Below the pieces are notes generated by a model. The model saw nothing but the letters and a program-made list of their open reading frames with translations, ran no database searches and was not told the origin of the DNA. This document shows, piece after piece, positions 44,631 through 54,142 of a stretch of 64,000 nucleotides of DNA. Made by a program: the position numbers and the translations under genes. Positions within the stretch are counted from its first letter, which is position 1. Each line of letters begins with the position of its first letter. Source of the stretch: JAUIAI01 sp041396585 (GTDB lineage: Bacteria; Pseudomonadota; Gammaproteobacteria; Burkholderiales; Burkholderiaceae_E); assembly GCA_041396585.1 (NCBI GenBank), contig JAWKYG010000016.1, positions 1-64,000 on the forward strand. The letters run 5' to 3'.

Positions 44631-46069
44631 TCGCGTCGGCCGGCCTCTACCCTGGCGGCCCGTCGCGATAGCGACATCGTGGCGATGGCGATCACCGTGA
44701 GCAGCGAGGATGCCACGGGCAGCGCGGGCGAGCCGGCCCAGGCATAGGTGAGCTTCGCCAGATATGCGCCGATCGACATTCCGAGGTAGAGCGTCGACGA
44801 GTTCATCGACAGCAGCAGGCCCCGCTGGCTCGGTTCCAGGCCGATCAGTCGCCCCTGTTGGGGGGTGTGGAACATCATCGTCGCGACCGACCACAGGCTG
44901 AAGATCGCGACCCCGCTGACCAGCCCTGGCGGGATGAGTCTGAGCCCCAGGACCGAGACCAGCAGCCCGAACAGGGACAACATGATGATGTCGGCTGGCG
45001 CGCGCCGGGTGCCCAGCGCGCTGGCGACCCAGTTACCGGCGATGCCGCCAACGCCGAACAGCAGTAGGGCGCCGGAGATTGCATCCGGGCCCGCCTGATA
45101 CTGCTCGCGCAGGTAGACCGCCACCAGCGCATAGGTGGCGAATCCGGCGGCCATCTGCAGCAGACCGGTGATCAGCGCCCAGAGGACACTGCCGCGCGCC
45201 ACCGCGGCTACGAAGGCGGCCGGGGAAACACGCACCCCCGTGGCCCGGTTGTGCACGCCGAACAGCACGGTGGCGGCACAGGCGAGCGCGCCGAGCGCCA
45301 ACGCCAGAAACACCAGCCGCCAGCCGATCCAGTGGCCGAGCCAGGTGGTGAGCGGCACCCCCAACACGGTCGCGAATGCCATGCCTGAAAACACGGTCGC
45401 CAGCGCCTGCGGTTGGCGTTGCGGCGTCACCATGTCCGAGCCCAGCGCCGAGGCCACAGGGCCGATCGCCGCAGCGCCGGCGCCGCACATCACCCGGGCC
45501 AGGACGCCCCAGCCGATATCCGGGGCGGCCGCGGTGGCCGCGAGGCCGACGGCCAGCAGTACCAGCCCGCCGATGATCAAGTGTTTGCGTGGTAGATGGC
45601 CTAGGGCCTGTCAACACTCATCCGATACCCGTCGTGGAGGCGAGAAATGGCGAAATGTAGGCGCAAGCGCAGACGTGGCAGGGCCACGGCGAGCATTTGC
45701 AACGCCCAGTTCGCCATTTCTCGCCTCCACCGAAGGGCAGCCAGCCAAAACACGCCCCAACCGCGTTGCTCGCTCCTCATGGGCGCGCGCCCACATCGTC
45801 GCTCGCGCCTCGTTGGCCCATGTTTTGGCTGACTGCGACGGGTATCGGATGAGTGTTGACAGGCCCTTGCGTCATCTGCACCAGAGGTGCCGCCAGCGCG
45901 AAGGTCAGCGCGAACACCGTGACCATCATGGCGACATCGGCTGGCGTCGACTGCCAGTCGCTGGCCATCGGCTGCACCAGGCCGATCACGGCAAGGAGCC
46001 GGTGGCGAGCGTGAAATAGGCGCCCGAAAGGCTCCAGAGCCCGATCGAGATGGCGCGTGATTCAGTCAC
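44621..46069 (-). pseudogene. MFS transporter split by a MITE-like element
   Basis: Read on the minus strand from GTG 46069, the N-terminus is TESRAISIGLWSLSGAYFTL. At about 45992 a missing base (TTGCCG for TTGGCCG) shifts frame; the second frame continues VIGLVQPMASDWQSTPADV and ALTFALAAPLVQMTQG. A 263-bp element (45604-45866) then interrupts, after which GHLPRKHLIIGGLVLLAVGL resumes and runs intact to 44621 (FALALGALACAATVLFGVHN, MSSLGMSIGAYLAK-like end). Twelve helices in total. The element disrupts the gene whether or not the small indel is real. Confidence 0.85.
45604..45866. mobile_element. MITE-like element with nested inverted repeats
   Basis: Perfect 31-bp terminal inverted repeats lie at 45604-45634 (GGGCCTGTCAACACTCATCC...) and 45836-45866. 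A second perfect inverted repeat of 21 bp lies inside at 45634-45654 (GTGGAGGCGAGAAATGGCGA...) and 45710-45730. No transposase is encoded. No clear target-site duplication is seen: flanks are CTA on the left and TTG on the right. It interrupts the MFS gene, so it has moved. Confidence 0.85.
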
Positions 46070-46080
46070 GACAATAGCAG

Positions 46081-46122
46081 GCTGCTGCAATACCTCATGG
46101 GCTCGTGAGGTATTTCAACAGC
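46081..46122. repeat. Hairpin repeat upstream of the MFS relic
   Basis: AATACCTCA (46089-46097) pairs with TGAGGTATT (46106-46114), and the outer GCTG and CAGC extend the stem. There is no T tract, so it is not a standard terminator; it may be a small dispersed repeat or terminate fmdB weakly. The rest of 46123-46337 holds no gene I can support. Confidence 0.5.
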
Positions 46123-46337
46123 CGGAAGTGTTGGCGGGAGAGCCGATGCAACGCGCTGAACCTCAGACGATCGCACAGATCAGGCGCCCGCATGCCGCAC
46201 CCAGGCGGGGCCCGGGTGCGCCAGCGGTGACCACGAGCGCGAGAGAGCGGCCGCGATCGGGAGGATCGGGGCGCACACGAGCAAGGATCCGATCCGGGAC
46301 AGGTCGGTGCCGTGGCCGCGCAGCGGCCGTCTCGCAA

Positions 46338-46565
46338 TCAGTGGGTGTCCGCGAATTGGCAGGCGCCGGCCTGCGCGGCCCCGCACATGCCACAGCCGGC
46401 CGGCATTGGCGCCGCGGCTGCGTGGCCGCCACCGACGGCGAAGGCCGAAAGTTGCTGCTTCAGTTGGGTGGAGCCACAGGCCGGGCAGCTCGGCTGGTCG
46501 CCCTGGCGTACCAGCTTTTCGAAGGGCTTGTGACAGTCTTCGCAGACGAAGTCGCGAATCGGCAT
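46338..46565 (-). CDS. FmdB-family zinc-ribbon protein
   Basis: A 75-aa protein starting PIRDFVCEDCHKPFEKLV, then CPACGSTQLKQQLSAFAVGG: a CxxC-CxxC zinc ribbon of the FmdB regulatory family. The tail has a further Cys pair (GCGMCG). The role of these proteins is not settled. Monocistronic. Confidence 0.9.
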   Translation of the reverse strand: MPIRDFVCEDCHKPFEKLVRQGDQPSCPACGSTQLKQQLSAFAVGGGHAAAAPMPAGCGMCGAAQAGACQFADTH

Positions 46566-46717
46566 GATGGGCAGTTCCGAAACGAAGGTTGTTGCCGCAG
46601 AGCATAGCGCGAGTTCGGCGCCACGTGGCGGCCTTGGAGCGCCAATCGTTGGCAGTTGGTCGCTGTTGGCGGTGCCCTGGGGCCCTTGCTGCGCGGGCCA
46701 GGGGTCGGCCGATGCGT

Positions 46718-47584
46718 TCAGGCGCCTTCGTCGCCCAATCTCAGCCAGCGATCGAGATCGACTGTGCGCCCGTACTCGTCATAGCCCGGAATGCGCGCAC
46801 CGATCGCGGTCGTGCTGCCGTCGCGAGCCAGCGTGCAGACCGCCTCGCGCACCGCCCGCATCGCCGCAAACAGGGGCAGATGCCAGTACACCACCATGCG
46901 CACACCGGCCGAGCGCCATTGGGCCAGCGTGAACTCCGGCTGCTGATCGCTGTGATCAGGGTCAGCGGCGCAGGCGATCAGAGGCAGCGGCACGGCCGCG
47001 GCGATGCGTGCGTATTCCTCCAGGCTGTACAGATCGCCGAGCATGAGTGCCTGGACGCCGCAGTCTGCGTAACGCTGCAGGCGCGCGATCACGCCATCCA
47101 CACCTTCGGCGCCCTTGGCATCACTGCGGGCGATGATCGCCAGCCGATCACCGCGGCGGGCTGCGAGCGCGGTCTGCAGGGTGCGCGCGAACTGCGCGGC
47201 CGGAACCACCTGCTTGCCCGCCAGCACGCCGCAACGTTTGGGGAAGGTCTGGTCCTCGAGGTGGATCGCCGCCACCCCGGCGGCTTCGAACAAGCGCACC
47301 GTCCGGGTGACGTTGACGGCCCCGCCGAAGCCGGTGTCGGCATCGCAGACGACCGGGCTATCCACGCACTGGACGATGTTCGCGGCGCGGCGCACGATCT
47401 CGGTGGCACTGGTCAGGCCGAGATCGGGAAAGCCCAGATCGCTCGCCTCATTGCCGAGTCCGGTGATGTAGACCAGCGGATAGCCGGCCTGTTCGATCAC
47501 CCGGGCCGACAGCGCGTCATAGGCGCCCGGCGCGGCGATCAGCTCGTGGCTGGCCAGCAGGCTGGCAAAGCGGTTGTCGGTCAC
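46718..47584 (-). CDS. Isocitrate lyase/PEP mutase-family protein
   Basis: A 288-aa TIM-barrel enzyme. The substrate and Mg region is PVVCDADTGFGGAVNVTRTV; HLEDQTFPKRCGVLAGKQVV holds the loop with the catalytic Cys/Glu-like residues (KRCG); IIARSDAKGAEGVDGVIARL follows. Members include 2-methylisocitrate lyase, oxaloacetate decarboxylase and carboxyvinyl-phosphonate mutase; which applies is unclear. GTG at 47584 gives the family N-terminus (RFASLLASHELIAAPGAYDA). Confidence 0.85.
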   Translation of the reverse strand: MTDNRFASLLASHELIAAPGAYDALSARVIEQAGYPLVYITGLGNEASDLGFPDLGLTSATEIVRRAANIVQCVDSPVVCDADTGFGGAVNVTRTVRLFEAAGVAAIHLEDQTFPKRCGVLAGKQVVPAAQFARTLQTALAARRGDRLAIIARSDAKGAEGVDGVIARLQRYADCGVQALMLGDLYSLEEYARIAAAVPLPLIACAADPDHSDQQPEFTLAQWRSAGVRMVVYWHLPLFAAMRAVREAVCTLARDGSTTAIGARIPGYDEYGRTVDLDRWLRLGDEGA

Positions 47585-47624
47585 GGCGCGATCCCGGATG
47601 TGCGGCAACTGGCGATGACGGTCA

Positions 47625-50444
47625 TCATGCCTCGCGGCTGCCATCCACCAGATACATGCGGCGCAGCCCGGGCAAGGATTCCACGAATTCCCCCAACTCG
47701 GCGAATGGCATCGGTTCGGCGATCAGGGAGCCCTGCATGAGATCACACTGCAGGGCCCGCAGGCCACGCAGTTCGCCGGCGGTCTCGACGCCCTCGGCGA
47801 TCGCTTCCATGCCCAGCCGGGCTGCGAGCGTGGTCACCGCCTGCACGATCGCCGCATTGCCGCGGTCCTCGGGAAGATCGCGCACGAATGCGCGATCGAT
47901 CTTCAGGCCATCGACCGGCAGATTCTTGATGTAGGAGAGCGATGCATAACCGGTGCCGAAGTTGTCGATCATGCAGCGCACGCCGGCGCGCCGCAGATCG
48001 GAGATCTGCCGCACAGTGCGTTGCGGGTTCTCGATGAACGAGCTCTCGGTGAGTTCCAGCTTGAGCAGGTGCGGTGGCAGGCCGCGTTCTCGCACCAGCC
48101 CCAGCAAGGTCTCCAGAAAGCCTTCCTCGGCCAGCTGGCGCACCGAGATGTTCACGCTGACCGCCATCTGCTCGAAGCGATCGATGCCCAGCGCAATCCG
48201 GTCGTCGATAGCGCGGCGCAGGGTCCAGATGCCGATCTCACGGATCAGGTTGCTCTCCTCGGCCATCGGCAGGAAGCTGTCGGGCCTTAACAGGCCGTGC
48301 TCCGGGTGACGCCAGCGCAACAGCCCTTCGATGCTGTGCACCCGGCGCTGGCCGATGTCCATCACCGGCTGATAGTAGAGATCGAGCTCGTCGCGCTGCA
48401 GGGCCAGCGGCAGTTCGCCGGCCAGCCGCAGCTGGCGGGCACGCTCGGACTGACGCAGATCGCCCGAGAAGAAGCGCACATCGTTGCGGCTCTCGGATTT
48501 CACTCGGTACATGGCGGCATCGGCCGCCTGCATCAGCAACGAGGCTTCGGTGGCGTCGGCCGGTGCGAAGGCGACGCCGATCGATGCCGAGATGAAATAG
48601 GCGCGCTCGGCGAGCACGATCGGCTGTTCGATCTCGCGCAGCAACCGGCGCGCGATCGGCTCTACCGCCTCCCTGGTGGCCAGTTCGGGGACCACGACCA
48701 CGAATTCATCTCCGCCCATGCGCCCGGCGAAACCGCCCTCGGGAAGATCACCGTCGAGGCGGCGGGCAACCTCGATCAGCGCCTTGTCACCGGCGGCATG
48801 GCCCAGGGTGTCGTTGATCAGCTTGTAGCGGTCCAGATCGATGTAGAGCAGGGCAAGCGGCTTGCCGGCGGCCAGCATCGACTCCAGCCGTTCGCCGACA
48901 TAGGCACGGTTCGGCAGCTTGGTCAGGGCGTCGAACTGCGAGGCCCGGCGCAGCCGCTGTTCGGCCTGATTGCGGCGCAGATAGAGCGACAGGGCACGCG
49001 AGAGCAGGGCGGCGATCTCGCCCAGAAATTCGTCGCCGCGGAAACCCACCGGCGCCAGGAACAGCAGCACGCTCATGACGCGATTCTGTTCGTCCACGAT
49101 CGGCGCCAGGAAGGCCGCGCGCGCCTTGATCTGGCGGATGTGCCAGCGCTTGGCGAACTCGCTCTCGAGCTCGGCGCGCGGCAGCCAGATGGCCTTGCCG
49201 TCGCGAAAGGCGCGTGCCTCGACCGTGACATCGTCGATGGCCAGTGGCGCATCGATCGAGGCGACGACCTGTGAAAACGCCGGCGTGCCCCAGTGCTCGC
49301 GCGCGATCGCGCCGCCGGCATGCGTGCTCAGGTGAACGCCACCGAGCCAGGAGAGCTTGCCACAGACCGTGATAATGACCGCGCTGAGCACCCGCGATGG
49401 GTCGGATTGCTCGCGCATGATCGCGGCCATGTCGCCGTCTATCTCGAGCAGGATGCGCTGCTGTTTCTCACGCGTGATATCCCGCCCGGTGCCGCGATAG
49501 CCGCGAAAGCGGCCCTGTTCGTCGAACACGGGGTGGCCGTTGAGCACCAGGTGCACGATCCGTTGTTGATCGTCGAGCCGGCTGCACTCGAACTGCTGGA
49601 AGCTCTCGTGGGCCCGTTGCATCGCCTCCAGGCGCGCCCAGTCATTGGGCAGCGCATCCTGGCGGGCCGCATCCCAGCGCGTGCGCCCGAGGTGGCGGCG
49701 CGCCCAGTGACCCAGCGTGGTGTCGACGCTTTCGGACAGATAGCTGAGGCGGTGTTCGGCGTCGGTTTCCCAGACCCAGTCCGAGCCCATATGGGTCAGC
49801 TCACGAAACTTGGCCTCGCTGGTGGCCAGTTCGCGTTGCATGGCGCGCTGACCGCTGATGTCCTGCACGGTGCCCTGCACGCCGAGGACTTCCTCGCCCC
49901 GGCCGTCCTGCACGGTGCGCGCGATGCTGCGTACCCAGCGCTCGCCGCCATCGTCCAGGCGCATGCGGAACTCCAGGCGGGTCTCGCCGGGGTTTTCCAT
50001 GATCGCCTGATGTCGTTCGGCCCAGGCCTGACGATCGTCGGCATGGATGCGATCGAGAAAGCGTTCCAGATCGGGCCCCTGGCCGGCCAGATCCAGCCCC
50101 AGGACGCGCCGCGCGCCACGGCTGTAGTTCATGCGACCGCTGTACGGGTCGAGCGACCATAGGCCGAGACCGGCCATCACCTCGGCCTGATCATGATGGC
50201 CGATCCGGGTGCGCAGACGAGCCTGGCGGGCCGTGAGATCGCGTTGCCGGAAGATCATGAACCCAAGGCCGATCGCGAGCGCGCCGGCCAGCAGCCACGG
50301 CAACCAGGCGGCAGCGCCGGTGCCGGCCTCCACGCCAGGCAGCAGCCACGCGAGCGCGCCGATCAGCAGCGCAACGATCAGCGCGCCACCGATCATCAGC
50401 TGGCGTCGGCGCTCGTCATCGAGCAGGCGTGGCGGGGTTACCAT
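47625..50444 (-). CDS. Membrane-bound GGDEF/EAL protein with PAS and GAF-like domains
   Basis: A 939-aa c-di-GMP signalling protein. Two membrane helices span about residues 17-36 and 44-62. PAS/PAC domains follow (GLGLWSLDPYSGRMNYSRG, then the region ending VQGTVQDISGQR; the second ends RGTGRDITREKQQ). A GAF-like sensor covers about 320-480. The cyclase carries intact GGDEF (RMGGDEFVVV, about 576). The EAL domain starts EGLLRW (about 705) and keeps N, E, K and Q ligands, but the EAL is EGL and the DDFGTG motif reads DNFGTG. Cyclase activity is likely; phosphodiesterase activity is doubtful. The start at 50444 is 33 bp from a divergent methyltransferase. Confidence 0.9.
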   Translation of the reverse strand: MVTPPRLLDDERRRQLMIGGALIVALLIGALAWLLPGVEAGTGAAAWLPWLLAGALAIGLGFMIFRQRDLTARQARLRTRIGHHDQAEVMAGLGLWSLDPYSGRMNYSRGARRVLGLDLAGQGPDLERFLDRIHADDRQAWAERHQAIMENPGETRLEFRMRLDDGGERWVRSIARTVQDGRGEEVLGVQGTVQDISGQRAMQRELATSEAKFRELTHMGSDWVWETDAEHRLSYLSESVDTTLGHWARRHLGRTRWDAARQDALPNDWARLEAMQRAHESFQQFECSRLDDQQRIVHLVLNGHPVFDEQGRFRGYRGTGRDITREKQQRILLEIDGDMAAIMREQSDPSRVLSAVIITVCGKLSWLGGVHLSTHAGGAIAREHWGTPAFSQVVASIDAPLAIDDVTVEARAFRDGKAIWLPRAELESEFAKRWHIRQIKARAAFLAPIVDEQNRVMSVLLFLAPVGFRGDEFLGEIAALLSRALSLYLRRNQAEQRLRRASQFDALTKLPNRAYVGERLESMLAAGKPLALLYIDLDRYKLINDTLGHAAGDKALIEVARRLDGDLPEGGFAGRMGGDEFVVVVPELATREAVEPIARRLLREIEQPIVLAERAYFISASIGVAFAPADATEASLLMQAADAAMYRVKSESRNDVRFFSGDLRQSERARQLRLAGELPLALQRDELDLYYQPVMDIGQRRVHSIEGLLRWRHPEHGLLRPDSFLPMAEESNLIREIGIWTLRRAIDDRIALGIDRFEQMAVSVNISVRQLAEEGFLETLLGLVRERGLPPHLLKLELTESSFIENPQRTVRQISDLRRAGVRCMIDNFGTGYASLSYIKNLPVDGLKIDRAFVRDLPEDRGNAAIVQAVTTLAARLGMEAIAEGVETAGELRGLRALQCDLMQGSLIAEPMPFAELGEFVESLPGLRRMYLVDGSREA

Positions 50445-50477
50445 CCGCGCATTATCGCTGCTTCGCGCGGATCGATC

Positions 50478-51041
50478 ATGGAGATGGGAAAAGCAACACA
50501 CGCTGGCGGCGGCGCCGATCCCTGGGTGATGCGCTGGCTCGAGCCGTTGGCGGCGGGCGCCACGATGCTCGATTTCGCCAGTGGCAGCGGTCGTCATGCC
50601 CTGGCGGCGGCCAAGCGCGGCCTTCGGGTCACCGCGGTCGATCGTGATGCGCAGGCCCTGGCCACGATGAGTCCGCGAATCGAGCGCATCTGCGTCGATC
50701 TCGAAGCCGGGCCGTGGCCGCTTGGCGGGCGCCGATTCGATGCGATCGTCGTCACCAACTACCTGCATCGGGCCCGGATGGCCTTGCTTTTCGATGCGCT
50801 CGCCCCGGGCGGGCGCCTGATCCACGCCACGTTCGCGCAGGGCAATGAGCGCTTCGGGCGGCCGCGCAGCCCCGACTTCCTGTTGCGCCCGGGCGAACTG
50901 CTGGATCGTTGCCGGATGGCCGGCCTGATGGTGCTGGCCTACGAGCATGGGCTGCGTCGTGAGCCCGCCGAGGCGATCGTGCAGCGGGTCTGTGCGGTGC
51001 GCCCGACGGCCGATACCGCATGGCCCGGGCGGCTCGACTAA
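50478..51041 (+). CDS. SAM-dependent methyltransferase
   Basis: A 187-aa class I methyltransferase-like protein. Motif I is MLDFASGSGRHALAAAKRGL, motif II RVTAVDRDAQALA, then RICVDLEAGPWPLGGRRFDA and VTNYLHR. No target-specific domain. It may methylate a small molecule or lack activity; compact relatives are common. The ATG at 50478 is followed by another at 50484; which is used is unclear. Confidence 0.85.
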   Translation: MEMGKATHAGGGADPWVMRWLEPLAAGATMLDFASGSGRHALAAAKRGLRVTAVDRDAQALATMSPRIERICVDLEAGPWPLGGRRFDAIVVTNYLHRARMALLFDALAPGGRLIHATFAQGNERFGRPRSPDFLLRPGELLDRCRMAGLMVLAYEHGLRREPAEAIVQRVCAVRPTADTAWPGRLD

Positions 51042-51167
51042 CGGCCCGTCGAGTTGCCTCGCGGGCCCGTGATCCACAAGCTGCCAAGCACGCATCGTGC
51101 GGGATAGCCTGCGCCGCCAATGGCTCAGGCTAGAATCGGTGTTTTGTCTCGATCACGCTGGTAAACC

Positions 51168-52049
51168 ATGATTCAAGGAAGCATGGTGGCGATCGTCTCT
51201 CCGATGCAGGAAGACGGATCGCTCGACTACGACAGTTATCGATCTTTGATCGATTGGCACATTGCCGAGGGCACCGACGCGATCGTCGCGGTCGGCACCA
51301 CTGGCGAGTCGCCAACGGTTACCCCCGATGAGCACATCGAGCTGATCCGGGTGGCGGTCGAGCATGCGGCCGGGCGGGTTCCGATCGTGGCCGGTACCGG
51401 TGGCAATGCCACGGCCGAGGCCATCGAACTCACCCGCGAGGCCAAACGCGTGGGGGCCAACGCCACCCTGCAGGTCGTGCCTTATTACAACCGGCCGTCG
51501 CAGGATGGTCTGTATCGGCATTTTCGTGCGGTGGCCGAGGCAGTCGATCTGCCGGTCATTCTGTACAACGTGCCCGGGCGCACCGTGGCCGATCTGGCCA
51601 ATGACACCACGCTGCGCCTGGCCGAGATTCCCAATGTGGTCGGCTTGAAGGACGCCACCGGCGACATGCCGCGTGCGGCCGCGCTGTTGGCCAGGCTGCC
51701 CGAAGACTTCGCGCTCTACAGCGGCAATGATGATTCGGCACTGGCGCTGATCGCGCTCGGTGGGCATGGGGTGATCTCGGTCACGGCCAATGTTGCCCCG
51801 GGGCCGATGAGCCGGCTCTGCAAGGCTGCGCTGGCCGGCGACATGATCGAGGCCCGGCGCATCAACAACCAGCTGTTGCCGCTGCATATGAATCTTTTCG
51901 TGGAAGCAAATCCGATCCCGGTCAAGTGGGCCCTGGCGCATATGGGTCGCATGCCCGGCGGAATCCGGTTGCCGATGACACCGTTGGCCAAACAGATGCA
52001 TGAGCCGGTGCTGGCAGCACTGCGGGCCGCAGGCCTGATCGACGCCTGA
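51168..52049 (+). CDS. dapA: 4-hydroxy-tetrahydrodipicolinate synthase
   Basis: A 293-aa lysine/diaminopimelate pathway enzyme joining pyruvate and aspartate semialdehyde. Family motifs: AVGTTGESPTVTPDEHIELI, VPYYNRPSQDGLYRHF (Tyr of the triad), VILYNVPGRTV and VGLKDATGD (Schiff-base Lys). TAGAAT (51131-51136) is a possible -10. bamC follows 2 bp after the stop, the conserved dapA-bamC pairing. Confidence 0.97.
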   Translation: MIQGSMVAIVSPMQEDGSLDYDSYRSLIDWHIAEGTDAIVAVGTTGESPTVTPDEHIELIRVAVEHAAGRVPIVAGTGGNATAEAIELTREAKRVGANATLQVVPYYNRPSQDGLYRHFRAVAEAVDLPVILYNVPGRTVADLANDTTLRLAEIPNVVGLKDATGDMPRAAALLARLPEDFALYSGNDDSALALIALGGHGVISVTANVAPGPMSRLCKAALAGDMIEARRINNQLLPLHMNLFVEANPIPVKWALAHMGRMPGGIRLPMTPLAKQMHEPVLAALRAAGLIDA

Positions 52050-52051
52050 TC

Positions 52052-53245
52052 GTGCCGAACCATTCGATGATGATCCGCGTTTCAGGCTTCTTGGCGGACC
52101 GTTCGCGCGCCGTCCCGCCCCGCGGCAGCCGCCTGCGACTGGCCGTACTCGTGCCGGTGATGGCCCTGCTGGCCGCCTGTTCGTTCAGCTCGTCGCCCGA
52201 CGATGGCATCGACTACAAGTCGGCGGGTGTTCGCCAACCCCTGGATGTCCCGCCCGATCTGATCAATCCGGCGCGTGGTGCGCGCGGCGGGCTGACCGCC
52301 GGCGCGTCGGACACCAATCTGTCCGACTATCGCCGCGAGCGGTCGCTGGCGGGGGCCGATCCCCGCTCGGTCACGGTCCTGCCGGCGGTGGCCGGTGCCA
52401 AGATCATGCAGGAGGGGCGCGAGCGCTGGCTGCGCGTGCAGGCGCCGGCCGAGACGGTCTGGCCGGTAGTGCGCGAGTTCTGGCTGGATAACGGCTTCTT
52501 GCTGGCCAAGGAATCGCCCGAGGTCGGCGTGATGGAAACCGACTGGGCAGAGAACCGCGCGAAGATTCCCTCGGACGCCTTTCGCAATACCCTGGGCCGT
52601 CTCCTTGACACGCTTTATTCCACCGGAGAGCGGGATCGCTTCCTGACCCGCATCGACCGCGTCGATGGCGCCACCGACATCGTCATCGCCCATCGTGGCA
52701 TGGAAGAGGTCTACATCGATCAACGCGAGGAGCAGACTCGCTGGCAGCCGCGTCCGACGGATCCGAGCCTGGAGATCGAGTTCCTGCGCCGTCTGATGCT
52801 GCGGTTCGGGGCTGATGAAGACAGTTCGCGACTGGCCGCCAAGCAGGCGACCGATGCCGCCGTGCAGCCCCTGGCCCAGTTGACGGCCAGCGGGGCGGAT
52901 TCGCAACTGCGTGTCAATGAGCGTTTCGAGCGCGCCTGGCGCCGTGTGGGTCTGGCGCTCGATCGCGGCGGCTTCACGGTCGAGGATCGCAATCGCGCCG
53001 AAGGCATTTATTTCGTGCGCTATATCGATCCGACGCTCGAAGAGAACCGACCAGGCTTTTTCTCGCGCGTTTTTGGTGGCACGCCGGATCTCGAACCGAA
53101 TCAGCAGTATCGGATTCTCGTTGCCGACGGTGGCGAGCATTCGCAGGTGAGCGTGCGCCTGGGCGATGGCAAGAGCGTGCCCGAGCCCCTGGCGGGTACC
53201 GCCGAGCGCATGCTGCGCGTGCTTCAAGAACAACTCAAGAACTGA
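52052..53245 (+). CDS. bamC: Outer membrane assembly lipoprotein BamC
   Basis: About 397 aa counted from GTG 52052 (ATG codons at 52067 and 52070 are alternatives). A lipoprotein signal ends in ALLAAC, so the protein is anchored to the outer membrane inner leaflet. The NlpB/BamC domain shows YRRERSLAGADPRSVTVLPA, WLDNGFLLAKESPEVGVMET and the C-terminal helix-grip domain (WRRVGLALDRGGFTVEDRNR). It assists the BAM complex. Directly follows dapA. Confidence 0.92.
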   Translation: MPNHSMMIRVSGFLADRSRAVPPRGSRLRLAVLVPVMALLAACSFSSSPDDGIDYKSAGVRQPLDVPPDLINPARGARGGLTAGASDTNLSDYRRERSLAGADPRSVTVLPAVAGAKIMQEGRERWLRVQAPAETVWPVVREFWLDNGFLLAKESPEVGVMETDWAENRAKIPSDAFRNTLGRLLDTLYSTGERDRFLTRIDRVDGATDIVIAHRGMEEVYIDQREEQTRWQPRPTDPSLEIEFLRRLMLRFGADEDSSRLAAKQATDAAVQPLAQLTASGADSQLRVNERFERAWRRVGLALDRGGFTVEDRNRAEGIYFVRYIDPTLEENRPGFFSRVFGGTPDLEPNQQYRILVADGGEHSQVSVRLGDGKSVPEPLAGTAERMLRVLQEQLKN

Positions 53246-53345
53246 CCAACCCCGACCTGGCGGTCGTGCACGCGGCGTCCGACGCCGCGCGGTTGGTCGA
53301 GGGCGCCGTGAGCGAACGGCCGGCCCGGATGCAGGAACATACGAG

Positions 53346-54128
53346 ATGCGATTCGCCAGCATCGGCAGCGGCAGCGAAGGCAATGGCCTGCTGGTCGAAA
53401 CCACCGACGGCCATCGGCGCCACCGGGTGCTGATCGACTGCGGTTTCGGCCCGCGCCGGGCGCGTGAGCGTTTTCAGGCGGTTGGCGTCGAGCCGGAGAG
53501 CCTGGCCGCGATCCTGGTCACCCATGAGCATGCCGATCATATCGGTGGCGTGTTCAAGCTGGCGCTCGCGCATCGTATTCCGGTCTACATCACCCACGGT
53601 ACCCTGCACGCGGCCCGTGTACCGGAGCAGGCGCGCGAACTGCTGCGCCCGATCGGTGCCGACGATCGCTTCGAGCTCGGCGGCATGCAGATCCATGCGG
53701 TGCCCGTTCCGCATGATGCGCGCGAGCCGGTGCAGTATGTGATGGACGACGGCCGCAACCGGCTTGGCGTGCTGACCGATCTCGGCCATGGCTCGGCCTG
53801 TGTCGAGCGCGCGTTCTCGAAGCTGGATGCATTGGTCCTGGAGGCCAATCATGATCCGGATCTGCTGGCCGGCAATCCCCGCTATCCGCCCATGCTCAAG
53901 CGGCGCATCGGCGGGCCCTTCGGCCATCTGGCCAATGCGGCCGCGGGCGAACTACTGGCACGACTCGATCCGGGTCGGTTGAAGCGTCTGGTGGCCGCGC
54001 ATCTGTCCGCGCACAACAACCGGCCCGAGCTCGCGCGTGCGGCGCTTGCGAAGGCGCTGGGCTGCAAAGCCGACGAAATCGAGGTCGCCGATCAGGCCGA
54101 CGGCCTGGCCTGGCGGGTGCTCGCCTGA
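53346..54128 (+). CDS. MBL-fold metallohydrolase
   Basis: A 260-aa metallo-beta-lactamase-fold protein of the YycJ/WalJ-like type. FASIGSGSEGNGLLVETTDG opens the domain; the metal motif is LVTHEHADHIGGV; later metal ligands are in VPVPHDARE, VLTDLGHGS and AAHLSAHNN. Probable nuclease or phosphodiesterase; role uncertain. Its position after dapA-bamC is conserved in betaproteobacteria. Confidence 0.92.
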   Translation: MRFASIGSGSEGNGLLVETTDGHRRHRVLIDCGFGPRRARERFQAVGVEPESLAAILVTHEHADHIGGVFKLALAHRIPVYITHGTLHAARVPEQARELLRPIGADDRFELGGMQIHAVPVPHDAREPVQYVMDDGRNRLGVLTDLGHGSACVERAFSKLDALVLEANHDPDLLAGNPRYPPMLKRRIGGPFGHLANAAAGELLARLDPGRLKRLVAAHLSAHNNRPELARAALAKALGCKADEIEVADQADGLAWRVLA

Positions 54129-54142
54129 TCGGACAGTGAGGA

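Noticed and set aside
46123..46337. Possible extra membrane-protein fragment on the minus strand
   Set aside because: A short hydrophobic run occurs, but no start, no family resemblance and no continuous frame of useful length.
50193..50477. N-terminal extension of the methyltransferase gene over the GGDEF gene start
   Set aside because: The extension is antisense to the membrane region of the GGDEF protein; the methyltransferase fold is complete from ATG 50478.
52082..53404. Minus-strand frame opposite bamC
   Set aside because: bamC has a lipobox, family motifs and the conserved dapA neighbour; the opposite frame has none.
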